Below, piece after piece: positions 18,762 to 27,133 of a stretch of 64,000 bases of DNA. The notes under the pieces were generated by a model. It was not told the DNA's origin. It saw nothing but the letters and a program-made list of their open reading frames with translations, and searched no databases. Every line of letters begins with the position of its first letter. Position 1 is the first letter of the stretch. This DNA comes from Pseudomonas sp. TTU2014-080ASC. Lineage in GTDB: Bacteria > Pseudomonadota > Gammaproteobacteria > Pseudomonadales > Pseudomonadaceae. The stretch covers positions 124,001 to 188,000 of the forward strand of contig NZ_LKKK01000002.1 in assembly GCF_001446935.1 (NCBI RefSeq). Reading direction: 5' to 3'. The translations under genes were made by a program, and so were the position numbers.

Positions 18762-18787
18762 AAAAGACCCGCCGAAGCGGGTCTTTT
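18762..18787. terminator. Intrinsic terminator downstream of gabT
   Basis: Perfect eleven base-pair stem (AAAAGACCCGC / GCGGGTCTTTT) with a CGAA loop. It begins 24 bases after the gabT stop. The T-run on the minus strand ends gabT transcription, and the symmetry makes it potentially bidirectional. Confidence 0.88.
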
Positions 18788-18810
18788 GTGTAGCGTTCAA
18801 GCCGCGAGGC

Positions 18811-20091
18811 TTATGCCAGTTCGTCGAAGCACTCAGCGACGATGGCAATGCCTTTTTCCAGTTGCGCGTCAGGGATGGTGACCGGCATCAGGAAGCGGAT
18901 AACGTTGTAGTACGTACCGCACGACAGCAGGATCAGACCCTTCTCGCGGGCACGGGCAACGATTTTGCCAACCAGCTCAGCAGCCGGCTTGTGCACATCG
19001 CCGCCTTCGAACAGTTCGATGGCAACCATCGAGCCCAGACCACGTACGTCACCAATCACTTTGTGCTTGGCAGCGATGGCGTTCAGGCCAGCCTTCAGCT
19101 TCTCGCCCACTTCGTTGGAGCGCGCCAGCAGGTTTTCTTCTTCGAACACTTTCAGCACAGCCAGAGCAGCAGCACAGGCAATCGGGCTACCGGCGTAGGT
19201 GCCGCCCAGGCCGCCCGGAGCAATAGCGTCCATAATTTCGGCTTTACCGCACACACCGGAAATTGGGAAGCCGCCGCCGACCGATTTAGCGAAGGTGGTC
19301 AGGTCCGGAACGATGCCCAGTTGCTCAGTGGCGAAGAAGGTACCGGTACGGCCAGCGCCAGTCTGAACTTCGTCAGCAATCAGCAGGATGCCGTGCTGAT
19401 CGCACAGGGCGCGCAGACGCTGCATGAAAGCCGGGGAGTTGACGTAGAAACCACCTTCGCCCTGAACCGGCTCGATGATGATGGCAGCGATGTCGCTCGG
19501 CTGCGCGTCGTTCTTGAAGATGCGCTCGATGCTGGCGATGGACTCGTCTTCGCTCACACCATGCAGCGGGCACGGAGCCTGAGCACGGTATACGCCAGCA
19601 GGCATCAGGCCCATACCGGCGGAGTAAGGCACAACCTTACCGGTCAGGGACAGGGTCATCATGGTGCGGCCATGGTAAGCGCCAGTGAAGGCAATCACGC
19701 CAGCACGACCAGTGGCAGCACGGGCGATTTTCACGGCGTTTTCTACGGCTTCGGAACCGGAGGTAACCAGCAGGGTTTTCTTGGCGAAGTTGCCCGGTAC
19801 GCGCTTAGCGATTTCTTCGCACAGCTCGATGTACGGCTCATACGCCAGAACCTGGAAGCAGGTGTGGCTCAGCTTGGTCAGTTGCTCTTGAACAGCGGCA
19901 ACCACTTTCGGGTGCAGGTGGCCAGTGTTCAGTACAGCGATACCGCCGGCGAAGTCGATGTATTCACGACCTTCAACGTCCCAAACGGTGGAGTTCTCGG
20001 CGCGCTCAGCGACAACCGGGTGGATCTGGCCGACACCGCGCGGTACAGCGGCCTGACGGCGTTGCAACAGGGATTCGTTGGTCTTGCTCAT
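18811..20091 (-). CDS. gabT: 4-aminobutyrate (GABA) aminotransferase
   Basis: Class III PLP-dependent aminotransferase of 426 aa, transferring the amino group of GABA to 2-oxoglutarate and yielding succinate semialdehyde. The PLP lysine is in TFAKSVGGGFPISG (about residue 268), with the cofactor aspartate in LLIADEVQTGAGRTG. The N-terminus (MSKTNESLLQRRQAAVPRGV) is typical of Pseudomonas and enterobacterial GabT. The gene follows gabD on the same strand, and its substrate is the product of gbuA in this window. A strong terminator lies immediately downstream. Confidence 0.93.
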   Translation of the reverse strand: MSKTNESLLQRRQAAVPRGVGQIHPVVAERAENSTVWDVEGREYIDFAGGIAVLNTGHLHPKVVAAVQEQLTKLSHTCFQVLAYEPYIELCEEIAKRVPGNFAKKTLLVTSGSEAVENAVKIARAATGRAGVIAFTGAYHGRTMMTLSLTGKVVPYSAGMGLMPAGVYRAQAPCPLHGVSEDESIASIERIFKNDAQPSDIAAIIIEPVQGEGGFYVNSPAFMQRLRALCDQHGILLIADEVQTGAGRTGTFFATEQLGIVPDLTTFAKSVGGGFPISGVCGKAEIMDAIAPGGLGGTYAGSPIACAAALAVLKVFEEENLLARSNEVGEKLKAGLNAIAAKHKVIGDVRGLGSMVAIELFEGGDVHKPAAELVGKIVARAREKGLILLSCGTYYNVIRFLMPVTIPDAQLEKGIAIVAECFDELA

Positions 20092-20311
20092 AACTTCCTC
20101 ATTCGCCGGGATCGCCGGCGTCGATTAAGGATGTGGAACCCGCTGAGCCCTGGCAGCATTCGATGATCGACTGCCTCAACCCGCAAGTTGCCTTGGTTCT
20201 TTTTGGTGTTACTGCCCGGATGGCCGACTCTTAGGCTTCATCCGGGTTACTGCTAAATCCTGCAATTCAGGTCCGGTGAGCGTTACGCATCACCGAGACC
20301 CGAAGTGGCAA

Positions 20312-21760
20312 TCAGATGCCCAGGCACAGGTATTTGATTTCGAGGTAATCCTCAATACCGTACTTGGAGCCTTCGCGGCCAAGGCCGGACGCCTTGATAC
20401 CGCCGAACGGCGCTACTTCGTTGGAGATCAGGCCGGTGTTCACACCCACCATGCCGTACTCCAGCGCTTCCGCTACGCGGAATACGCGGCCCAGATCACG
20501 GGCGTAGAAGTAGGAAGCCAGACCGAACTCGGTGTCGTTGGACATCGCGATCACGTCGGCTTCGTCTTTGAAGCGGAACAGCGGCGCCAGCGGACCGAAG
20601 GTTTCTTCTTTGGCCACTGCAGCATCACGCGGCACATCGACCAGAATGGTCGGCTCAAAGAAGCTGCCACCCAGCGCGTGCGGCTTACCGCCAGCCAGAA
20701 CGCGAGCGCCTTTGCTCAGCGCGTCGTCAATGTGCTCCTGCACCTTGGCTTTGGCTTTATCGTCGATCAGCGGGCCAGTGGTGATCCCGTCTTCCAGACC
20801 ATTACCGATTTTCAGCTTGGCAACCGCTGCTGCCAGCTTCTCAGCAAATGCGTCGTACACGCCTTCTTGAACGTACAGGCGGTTAGCGCATACGCAGGTC
20901 TGACCGTTGTTGCGGTATTTGGAGATCAGCGCGCCTTCAACGGCTTTATCCAGATCGGCATCATCGAACACGATGAACGGCGCGTTACCGCCCAGTTCCA
21001 GCGATACTTTTTTGATGTCCTGAGCGCATTCAGCCATCAGCTGACGGCCAATCTCGGTGGAGCCTGTGAAGCTCAGCTTGCGCACGATCGGGTTGCTGGT
21101 CAGCTCGCCGCCAACTTCACCAGCGCTGCCAGTGACAACACTGAACACGCCTTTCGGGATACCAGCACGCTCAGCCAGCTCGGCCAGAGCCAGAGCGGAA
21201 TAAGGGGTTTGCGATGCAGGCTTGAGCACCATGGTGCAGCCAGCAGCCAGAGCCGGGCCGGCTTTACGGGTGATCATCGCGGACGGGAAGTTCCACGGGG
21301 TGATCGCTGCGGTAACACCGATTGGCTGCTTGATTACGATCAAGCGCTTGTCTGGCTGATGGCCAGGAATTACGTCGCCGTAAATGCGTTTGGCTTCTTC
21401 TGCGAACCACTCAAAGAAGGAGGCCGCGTAGGCAATCTCACCCTTGGCTTCGCTCAGTGGCTTGCCCTGCTCAATGGTCATCAGACGAGCGAGGTCGTCC
21501 TGATTTTCCAGCATCAGTTCAAACCAACGACGCAGCTTGCCCGCACGCTCTTTAGCGGTCAGGGCGCGCCAAGCCGGCAGAGCTTTTTCTGCAGCTTCAA
21601 TCGCGCGACGGGTTTCGGCGGTGCCCATCTTCGGCACGCTGCCGATAATTTCGCCGGTAGCAGGGTTGTTGACCTTGATGGTCTGGCCGTTGTCCGCATC
21701 CAGCCACTGGCCGTCGATATAAGCCTGCTGGCGGAACAGTTGAGGGTCTTTCAATTGCAT
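20312..21760 (-). CDS. gabD: Succinate-semialdehyde dehydrogenase (NADP+)
   Basis: Aldehyde dehydrogenase of 482 aa oxidising succinate semialdehyde to succinate. The catalytic cysteine is in NNGQTCVCANRLYV, which carries the extra nearby cysteine usual for GabD; the general base is in SLELGGNAPFIVFDDADLD. The N-terminus MQLKDPQLFRQQAYIDGQW is typical. The start at 21760 has CAGGAG with a good spacer; a longer in-frame extension to 21910 has no family counterpart. It precedes gabT in the usual Pseudomonas order, 220 bases apart, with a hairpin (CCGGATG...CATCCGG around 20217-20250) between them. Confidence 0.93.
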   Translation of the reverse strand: MQLKDPQLFRQQAYIDGQWLDADNGQTIKVNNPATGEIIGSVPKMGTAETRRAIEAAEKALPAWRALTAKERAGKLRRWFELMLENQDDLARLMTIEQGKPLSEAKGEIAYAASFFEWFAEEAKRIYGDVIPGHQPDKRLIVIKQPIGVTAAITPWNFPSAMITRKAGPALAAGCTMVLKPASQTPYSALALAELAERAGIPKGVFSVVTGSAGEVGGELTSNPIVRKLSFTGSTEIGRQLMAECAQDIKKVSLELGGNAPFIVFDDADLDKAVEGALISKYRNNGQTCVCANRLYVQEGVYDAFAEKLAAAVAKLKIGNGLEDGITTGPLIDDKAKAKVQEHIDDALSKGARVLAGGKPHALGGSFFEPTILVDVPRDAAVAKEETFGPLAPLFRFKDEADVIAMSNDTEFGLASYFYARDLGRVFRVAEALEYGMVGVNTGLISNEVAPFGGIKASGLGREGSKYGIEDYLEIKYLCLGI

Positions 21761-22092
21761 GGCGGTCTCCTGAACCCCGGCGCCGGTGCAAGGCCTGTTA
21801 AATCGGCTGCGCGAGCGGCGGTGCGCCTGGTCTTGTTCTTGGTGGCTAAGCCCCGGCCGCGTGCGCCAATACAGTGCACAATATCTCAGCCAAAGCGTTT
21901 GAAATCTCAAACGAATCCTAGGGTCAATAGGGGGTAAAGGGCAATACTCCGTTCGAAAAAATTAACGCACAATTTGGCATATCAGACATCAGGTCCAATA
22001 TCCTCAATTCGTATAAAGCCCGCAGAATCACAGACATAGAACCGTATCCGTGGACGCCCGCAAACGAGATGCGTATGATTGCCCCCCGCAAC

Positions 22093-22169
22093 GCACTCGT
22101 AGCTCAGCTGGATAGAGTACTGCCCTCCGAAGGCAGGGGTCGTGGGTTCGAATCCCGCCGAGTGCGCCA
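22093..22169 (+). tRNA. tRNA-Arg(CCG)
   Basis: Complete 77-base tRNA. The acceptor stem is GCACTCG with CGAGTGC, followed by discriminator G and an encoded CCA. The anticodon loop is CTCCGAA on a CTGCC/GGCAG stem, giving anticodon CCG for the arginine codon CGG, and the T arm contains GGTTCGAATCC. Its 3' end is the left boundary of a small genomic island; a copy of the 3' half stands at 28949. Confidence 0.96.
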
Positions 22170-22194
22170 TCTATATAGCAGCCTTAGCCGCTGA
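22141..22194. repeat. attL: tRNA-Arg 3' end direct repeat
   Basis: These 54 bases, from the T arm of the tRNA through CCA and 25 bases beyond, recur at 28949-29002 with only two mismatches; the first 30 bases are identical. This is the classic crossover duplication left by a tRNA-targeting tyrosine integrase. Confidence 0.85.
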
Positions 22195-22498
22195 TCCCTC
22201 AGACTTATCTCCCCCCTAACCTCGTATCCTAAGCCTCATCTGAGCACTGCCCTCAGTTATATATTTTGGCCTCATTTAAGCTTGTGCCATTTTTGTGCCT
22301 AATCCGTGCCCTGGCATATTTCCGACTGTTGGAATCTATTAATGACTTGAGCACTAGCCAAGCTCCAGCTTTGCATCCAACCAAAAAGCCAAGGGTATTA
22401 ATCATCTGCCCGCTATCGGCCAGAAGCAGTCATCGGCTATCAAGGAAATCCGCGACGATTAACCTTTTAGGTAGTTTCTTGGCAAAAGATTGGAAGCG
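22195..22498. other. Island left end without a gene, with phased GTGCC repeats
   Basis: No convincing gene is present. Three GTGCC direct repeats start at 22284, 22295 and 22306, an exact 11-base period, so they lie on one face of the helix. Such sites near an att boundary resemble integrase arm-type binding sites, but no integrase gene remains. Confidence 0.4.
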
Positions 22499-22854
22499 TC
22501 ATGGTGCCGGTGTCACGAAGTCGTCACGCATTCTAAACGCTGCGGAAGATCCGCTTTCGACAAGCGCGTCGAGCACATACAGAATCGCCTCCCGCAGACT
22601 GGGGGCGCGTTTGAGTTCCTGCGGACGTGAGTAGACATGTCTCTGGAGCAGGTTTTCGAGTATGAAAACGGTGTTGGACTCGGGCAGCATGTCAGCGTCA
22701 TTTCCCCGTCTCAGCGCATTTGCGATGTTTACAAAAGCTCCTGGCATGGAGCGCTCTCCGATGTGGTAGAGAAAACGGGCGCAGCTATCCAGCACGATCG
22801 ATACCGGCGGCAGAGCATTGAACAGCGACGTCTCCCCGTTTTCAGTAGCAGTTG
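22499..22854 (-). pseudogene. 3' end of an unknown gene cut by an insertion sequence
   Basis: An open minus-strand frame runs out of the IS element at 22855 and ends at 22499, giving about 118 residues without a proper start. It includes PPVSIVLDSCARFLYHIGE and LRRGNDADMLPESNT, with an alpha-helical C-terminus. The frame stays open right up to the IS inverted repeat, as expected if the element interrupted a longer gene. I do not recognise the family. Codon use is plausible for a real gene, but only the tail is left and the 5' part is not found in the window. Confidence 0.45.
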
Positions 22855-22870
22855 GCTTTAAAGTCCTGGG

Positions 22871-23704
22871 TCAATGTAACGGCTTTGAGGCCAGTTGCTC
22901 GGCATAGGCGGCAGGGGTTAATCCACCAAGCCCTTTCTTCGGTCGCTCTTCGTTGTATTTCCGACGCCAAGCCTCAATTACCACCTTCGCATGCGGCAGA
23001 CTGGTGAACCAGTGCTCGTTCAGGCACTCGTCACGAAAGCGCCCGTTAAATGACTTGATGTAGGCGTGTTGATTCGGCTTGCCTGGTTCAATTAGGAATA
23101 ACTTCACACCTCGTTGATGAGCCCATGTCAATATGGCCCGACCGCAGAACTCCTTGCCGATATCTGTGCGAATGGCTTTGGGCTGCCCTCGCGACATGGC
23201 CAGACGATCTAGGATGCGCGTCAAAGAGTACCCGCCGATAGCACGCTCTGGCACGATGGCAACCGCCTCATGCGTGGCATCAACCACCACCGTCAGGCTC
23301 TTGATGACACGTCCCTCAGCCGTGCGATCAAACACAAAATCCATCGACCAGACCTGATTGGCAGCGCATGGGCGCCCCAGCGGCTGTCGATCCAGCATCG
23401 GGATCTTTTTGAGCTTGCGTCGCCTCACCTGCAAACGGGCTTCGGCATACAAGCGCTCAACCCGCTTGTGGTAAACCACCTCGCCAGACTGTCGTAGCTT
23501 CAAATAGATCATCGCTGCGCCATAACGGCGATGCCGATGGGCCAGGGCCACAATACGTTCACGCAGGCTTTGGTTGTGATCCGGTCTCGGCTGGTAGCGC
23601 AGTGCACTGGCGCTCATACGGATGACCTGAAGCTCTTGGCGCTCACTCAAGCCTCGAGCCGTCATGGTGCGCACCAGCTCTCGACGGGAGGGTGCGCTCA
23701 CCAC
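22871..23704 (-). CDS. IS3-family transposase OrfB with a substituted catalytic residue
   Basis: DDE-type integrase-core protein of 277 aa. The HTH_21-like N-terminal part (HRRYGAAMIYLKLRQSGE) and the rve core are present. The first aspartate is in WSMDFVFDRTAEG and the second in AIRTDIGKEFCG (normally TDNGKEF). Where relatives have NAYIESFNGR, with the catalytic glutamate, this copy reads HAYIKSFNGR, so Glu is replaced by Lys. It therefore lacks the third acidic residue of the DDE triad and should be inactive. It overlaps the end of the restored orfA, from which it is normally made by frameshifting. Confidence 0.85.
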   Translation of the reverse strand: MVSAPSRRELVRTMTARGLSERQELQVIRMSASALRYQPRPDHNQSLRERIVALAHRHRRYGAAMIYLKLRQSGEVVYHKRVERLYAEARLQVRRRKLKKIPMLDRQPLGRPCAANQVWSMDFVFDRTAEGRVIKSLTVVVDATHEAVAIVPERAIGGYSLTRILDRLAMSRGQPKAIRTDIGKEFCGRAILTWAHQRGVKLFLIEPGKPNQHAYIKSFNGRFRDECLNEHWFTSLPHAKVVIEAWRRKYNEERPKKGLGGLTPAAYAEQLASKPLH

Positions 23705-23962
23705 TTTTTTCGCAACGCTTCGCGGGTGACTTCGATCTCCAACATCGACTCAGGCGAGCATTTTCTTCAGGCGCGCGTTTTCGGTTTCGAGCTCCTTATG
23801 GCGCTTAGCATCCGAAACGCTCATCCCGCCAAACTTGCTGCGCCAGAGGTAGTAGCTGACCTCCGAAAAGCCGTGCCGACGGCACAAATCCTTGATCGGC
23901 AGCCCAGCTTCAGCTTCGCGCAGGAAGCCGGTGATTTGCTCTTCAGTGAAACGCTTCTTCAT
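23698..23962 (-). pseudogene. IS3-family OrfA, frameshifted
   Basis: Helix-turn-helix/leucine-zipper protein of IS3 elements (MKKRFTEEQITGFLREAEAG, then YYLWRSKFGGM). The frame stops early, at 23750, after LKKMLA. Removing one C in CTCGCCTGAGTC would restore the usual continuation ESMLEIEVTREALRKKW and the normal stop at 23698 overlapping orfB. A one-base insertion has therefore truncated it. Confidence 0.75.
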
Positions 23963-23999
23963 GTCCTATCTCCTAGTTACTGGGATTGGACTCTAAAGC

Positions 24000-24427
24000 G
24001 GCGCGCTACTCAAATATGGGAGGACGTCGGACGTCGACAGATTAGGAAGGCTTCATTACGCACAATCAAGACGGCGCGGAGATACCATTACAGAGCGTTG
24101 TGCTTGATGTATTAAGAGATTAGATAAAGCAGGCTTTGTCTTCGTTAAGGGTTTAACTCCTAAGCGAACAACGTGCTTGCGCGTGTACTTCAGATCGCCG
24201 CCCGAGGAAAACCGCTCGAAGGCGTTTTAGATGTGTCCAAATTCCAGTAACTACCGCTGTGTCATCGCGTGGTCTGATAAAAATACAACTTTATCGCTGT
24301 CCACGTTCGGGTGTGGCAATTTCGAAATCCTGTATCGGGATACTAGTAGTATTAGACCCGTTATTTGATGTTATATAGTGGCAACTTGCACGACAGTGCT
24401 AACCATAAAAATACTATCGGAACCAAA
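24000..24427. other. Non-coding gap in the island
   Basis: A gap of 428 bases between the first IS element and the orphan membrane-protein gene. I see no gene or structured RNA. The promoter of the following gene must lie here; I could not identify it with confidence. Confidence 0.4.
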
Positions 24428-25630
24428 ATGAAGAAGTCAGTGGTCAGTTCAGCTTTGCTGGCGATAGCGGTCCTTTCCTGTGTGCGCTATGCATTTGCCA
24501 ACGTCCCGCCAATTGAATATGCCCCAGAACAAATTACAACTTATATAGGTTGTATGGAGGGGGCTATCACATCTGACTCTTGGTCTAGCACCAGTGCTGA
24601 ACAATGTAGAAATCAGAGTCCAGCTGTGAAAGGATTTACAGGGATAGAATATGTTGGCGCGTCATTTACATTGGAGCAGTCAATTATTTATGCAGCGCAG
24701 CGAGAGCGTTTGGTAGATTTTGAAAGATCATTTGTTGGAGTTGTAGTTAATAACGTCATACCTAGCCTTATACAAGACATCAAAATAGATACTGCATACT
24801 CGCTGCAAAAAATCCAGGATGACTTATCGGTGCGATTTCGAGAAATATATTCTCGACCATATTCCGACTATCTGAATGGCATTAATAGCCTTGAGATTAA
24901 ATCATCTAGCGGAATGAGCTTATATGAACTGCATGACCGTGAGCTTACCTTAGTGAAAAGCTGTTTAGCCAGAGCTGACCTTTCTGGAGAAATGTCGGAA
25001 GTAAAATTTTCAGCGCTTTATCATAACTGCCTCAGCAATATCACAACCAAAAATCATGATGGTTCGAGCAGTCTCTATAAAAGAGAGACCTTTGATAATT
25101 TAGCTCGCGATGCGTGGGGCAGGTATCAACAGTTACTATCAAATAGAGAAGTAGCTGCGGAAGCATCGGCTATTTCAAAAAGAAATGACTCTTTAACTTA
25201 CAAGGTCGGAAACTTTATTTATCACTCATTCTTTTATCTCCTATTCGCTTTAGGTTTTGCTGTTGGGGTATATTTTACGTACAGTAATGCTCCATCTAAA
25301 GGCTCTGGCTCAAGTAAATCTTATAGTCGTAGAGACTACGATGATTCAGACGATATTTCGTCCTCACCACGAAGTAACGATCATCCAGCGAATTCTTTAA
25401 TGGATTTTCAGCAGCGTTATATTGAGGTTGGCGGTAGAGCCGCAAGGAACGGCTGTGGGAGCTGCATCTATTGGTCTGGCGAACGTGTCCCACACCCCGT
25501 ATCCGGTCGCAGTCAGTACGTTCTGAGTACGACCACGGGTAACTGTATGTCCAGCCATCCTGGTTCTAGGGCGAAAAATGTAGGCCATAAGCACGGCCAG
25601 TACTGTAAGCATTTTGAGAGTATTGCCTAG
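24428..25630 (+). CDS. Orphan membrane protein with signal peptide and Cys4 tail, 400 aa
   Basis: I do not recognise this family. The start at 24428 is chosen because a clean signal peptide begins there (MKKSVVSSALLAIAVLSCVR, then YAFA). Residues 26-260 form a predicted periplasmic, mostly helical region containing four or five cysteines. Residues 262-286 are one strongly hydrophobic membrane segment (FFYLLFALGFAVGVYFTY). A Ser/Asp-rich linker follows, then a C-terminal module with C343, C346, C373 and C393 plus histidines (CGSCIYW, GNC, QYCKHF), spaced like a zinc ribbon or a disulfide knot. Composition is AT-rich compared with the flanking chromosome. It stands alone between two IS elements inside the tRNA island. 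Confidence 0.7.
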   Translation: MKKSVVSSALLAIAVLSCVRYAFANVPPIEYAPEQITTYIGCMEGAITSDSWSSTSAEQCRNQSPAVKGFTGIEYVGASFTLEQSIIYAAQRERLVDFERSFVGVVVNNVIPSLIQDIKIDTAYSLQKIQDDLSVRFREIYSRPYSDYLNGINSLEIKSSSGMSLYELHDRELTLVKSCLARADLSGEMSEVKFSALYHNCLSNITTKNHDGSSSLYKRETFDNLARDAWGRYQQLLSNREVAAEASAISKRNDSLTYKVGNFIYHSFFYLLFALGFAVGVYFTYSNAPSKGSGSSKSYSRRDYDDSDDISSSPRSNDHPANSLMDFQQRYIEVGGRAARNGCGSCIYWSGERVPHPVSGRSQYVLSTTTGNCMSSHPGSRAKNVGHKHGQYCKHFESIA

Positions 25631-25766
25631 CGTTCAAAGTCTGGCGTTATCTTAGACACAGCACCTTAGCTGTTATTTCTTCACTCAATTCATGTACTAC
25701 GGGCGGGTTCTACCCCGTTAACACGGACACTTTCGAGTAAGCTCATATCGAGCAGAAGGAGTGTTC

Positions 25767-26012
25767 ATGAAACGCAAGAAATACAGTCCAGAATCCAAGC
25801 GGGATGCCGTTGCACTGGCTCGTCGTTCAGAGACCAGTTGCCGCCAAATTGCCCAAGAGATTGGAGTAGCCCCGAGCCTGCTAAACCGCTGGGTTCGAGA
25901 AGCATAACCTGGTATGGATAAAGCCTTCCTAGGAACGGGAAGTCCGCGGGATGAGGAGCTTTCCTGCCTCAAACGCGAACTGGCCCGAGTCACCAAGGAA
26001 CGTGATTTTTAA
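25767..26012 (+). pseudogene. IS3-family OrfA remnant
   Basis: It starts MKRKKYSPESKRDAVALARR and reaches a premature TAA at 25905-25907. The frame continues with recognisable OrfA residues (ELARVTKERDF) to a second stop near 26012, where the normal frameshift region would be. It encodes the HTH subunit of the transposase. Confidence 0.7.
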
Positions 26013-26906
26013 GAGACGCGGCAGCGTACTTTGCCAAGGAGTCATCGAGCGGTACACGGTGATCCGGCGCTGCCGCAACGAGCACCCGGTACGCTTGATG
26101 TGCCGTTGCCTGAAGGTTTCTGCCAGTGGCTATTAAGCCTGGCAGGATCGTGATCCAAGCCCCGGCGCTCGAGAGAGTGCGCTCTTGGTGAAGCGCATTC
26201 GAGAGATTCACTAGGACAGTCGTGGTGTGATCGGAGCGCCACGTATGCACGAGGATCTGCTCGACGAGGGCGAAACCGTGAGCCTGAACCGCGTTGCTCG
26301 CCTAATGGCGGCTGAGCGAATTCAAGGCTGGCCATGCCGGAAGAGGTGTGGCTTTGGAAGAGTCGTCAGCGGCCATCCAGAAGGTGTGAAAAACCTGCTG
26401 GAGCGCGATCTCACTGCGCAGGAGCCGGAGCGCAAGTGGGTCACGGACATCACGGAAATAGCGACACTGGAAGGCAAACTCTTCCTATGCGTGGTGCTCG
26501 ACTTGTACAGCAAGCTGGTGATCGGTTGGTCGATGCACCACCGCCAAGATCGGCTGATGGTGATTCGAGCGGTGGAGATGGCGATCTGGCAGCGCCAGGG
26601 TGACTGGCCAGTGATCCTGCATTCGGATCGCGGTAGCCAATTCACCAGTGCGGACTATCAGCGCTTTTTGAATCGCAACACGCTGATCTGCAGCATGAGT
26701 GCCGTCGGTCATTGCACCGACAACGCCGCCTGTGAGGGCTTCTTCGGTCAGCTCAAACGGGAGCGTGTTGCTCACCAGTCGTATCGGACTCGTGATGAGG
26801 CCCGGGCGGATTTATTCGATTACATCGAGCGGTTTCATAACCCACGTATGCGTCGTAGAGTCGCCCGGCAAGATCTGAAGTTTTCAGCCCTTTCAAACTG
26901 TCCGTG
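26013..26906 (+). pseudogene. IS3-family OrfB transposase remnant with in-frame stops
   Basis: Integrase-core transposase. All three acidic residues survive: [23 protein letters not shown] and [13 protein letters not shown]. The frame carries TAA at 26134-26136 and TAG at 26212-26214, and the C-terminus after [15 protein letters not shown] is shifted relative to relatives. It cannot be made as one protein; an internal start at 26227 could give only the catalytic part. Confidence 0.75.
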
Positions 26907-26923
26907 GAAATGGGGTAGAACCC

Positions 26924-27065
26924 GTTCATCAATCGTAAAGTCGTGCATCGTAGGCGCTCCAGTTTTAAGGGCCGCAGTATCCAGCGCACTGGTGCGTGTC
27001 ATCGTTGGGTGCATGTGCAGGGTAAACATCTTCGCCCCCAACAAACGGCTTGAACTTTCATCCAT
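26924..27065 (-). pseudogene. Possible 5' fragment of a gene cut by the second IS
   Basis: A minus-strand frame begins with ATG at 27065 ([14 protein letters not shown]) and runs 47 codons into the IS end at 26923. No family is recognised and no strong ribosome-binding site is seen, so it may be chance. Confidence 0.25.
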
Positions 27066-27084
27066 TTAGTGTGGCCAAAACAAG

Positions 27085-27106
27085 AAAAGCCGCGTCATGC
27101 GGCTTT
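27085..27106 (-). terminator. Intrinsic terminator after the Fic gene
   Basis: Eight base-pair stem (AAAGCCGC / GCGGCTTT) with a five-base loop. It begins 28 bases after the Fic stop on the minus strand and is followed by TTTTC. Confidence 0.75.
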
Positions 27107-27133
27107 CATTGTAGCGAGACAGGCAGTGTGCGC

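Larger units (their letters stand above)
22855..23999 (-). mobile_element. IS3-family insertion sequence (IS407-like), inactivated
   Basis: An element of about 1145 bases bounded by the imperfect terminal inverted repeat GCTTTAAAGTCC (22855-22866) and GGACTCTAAAGC (23988-23999), eleven of twelve positions matching. It carries overlapping orfA and orfB on the minus strand. No clear target-site duplication is visible, so the exact ends may be a few bases off or the flanks may be rearranged. Both reading frames are damaged (see their entries). Confidence 0.8.
25705..26923 (+). mobile_element. Second IS3-family insertion sequence, degenerate
   Basis: The element is bounded by a 24-base imperfect inverted repeat (left starts GGGTTCTACCCC at 25705, right ends GGGGTAGAACCC at 26923). 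It contains orfA and orfB remnants on the plus strand with several stop codons. It differs from the first IS in sequence and group. No target duplication is obvious. Confidence 0.8.

Noticed and set aside
22266..22634. Plus-strand frame of 122 codons in the island left end
   Set aside because: It starts with a poor codon context, overlaps the better minus-strand tail and has no recognisable content.
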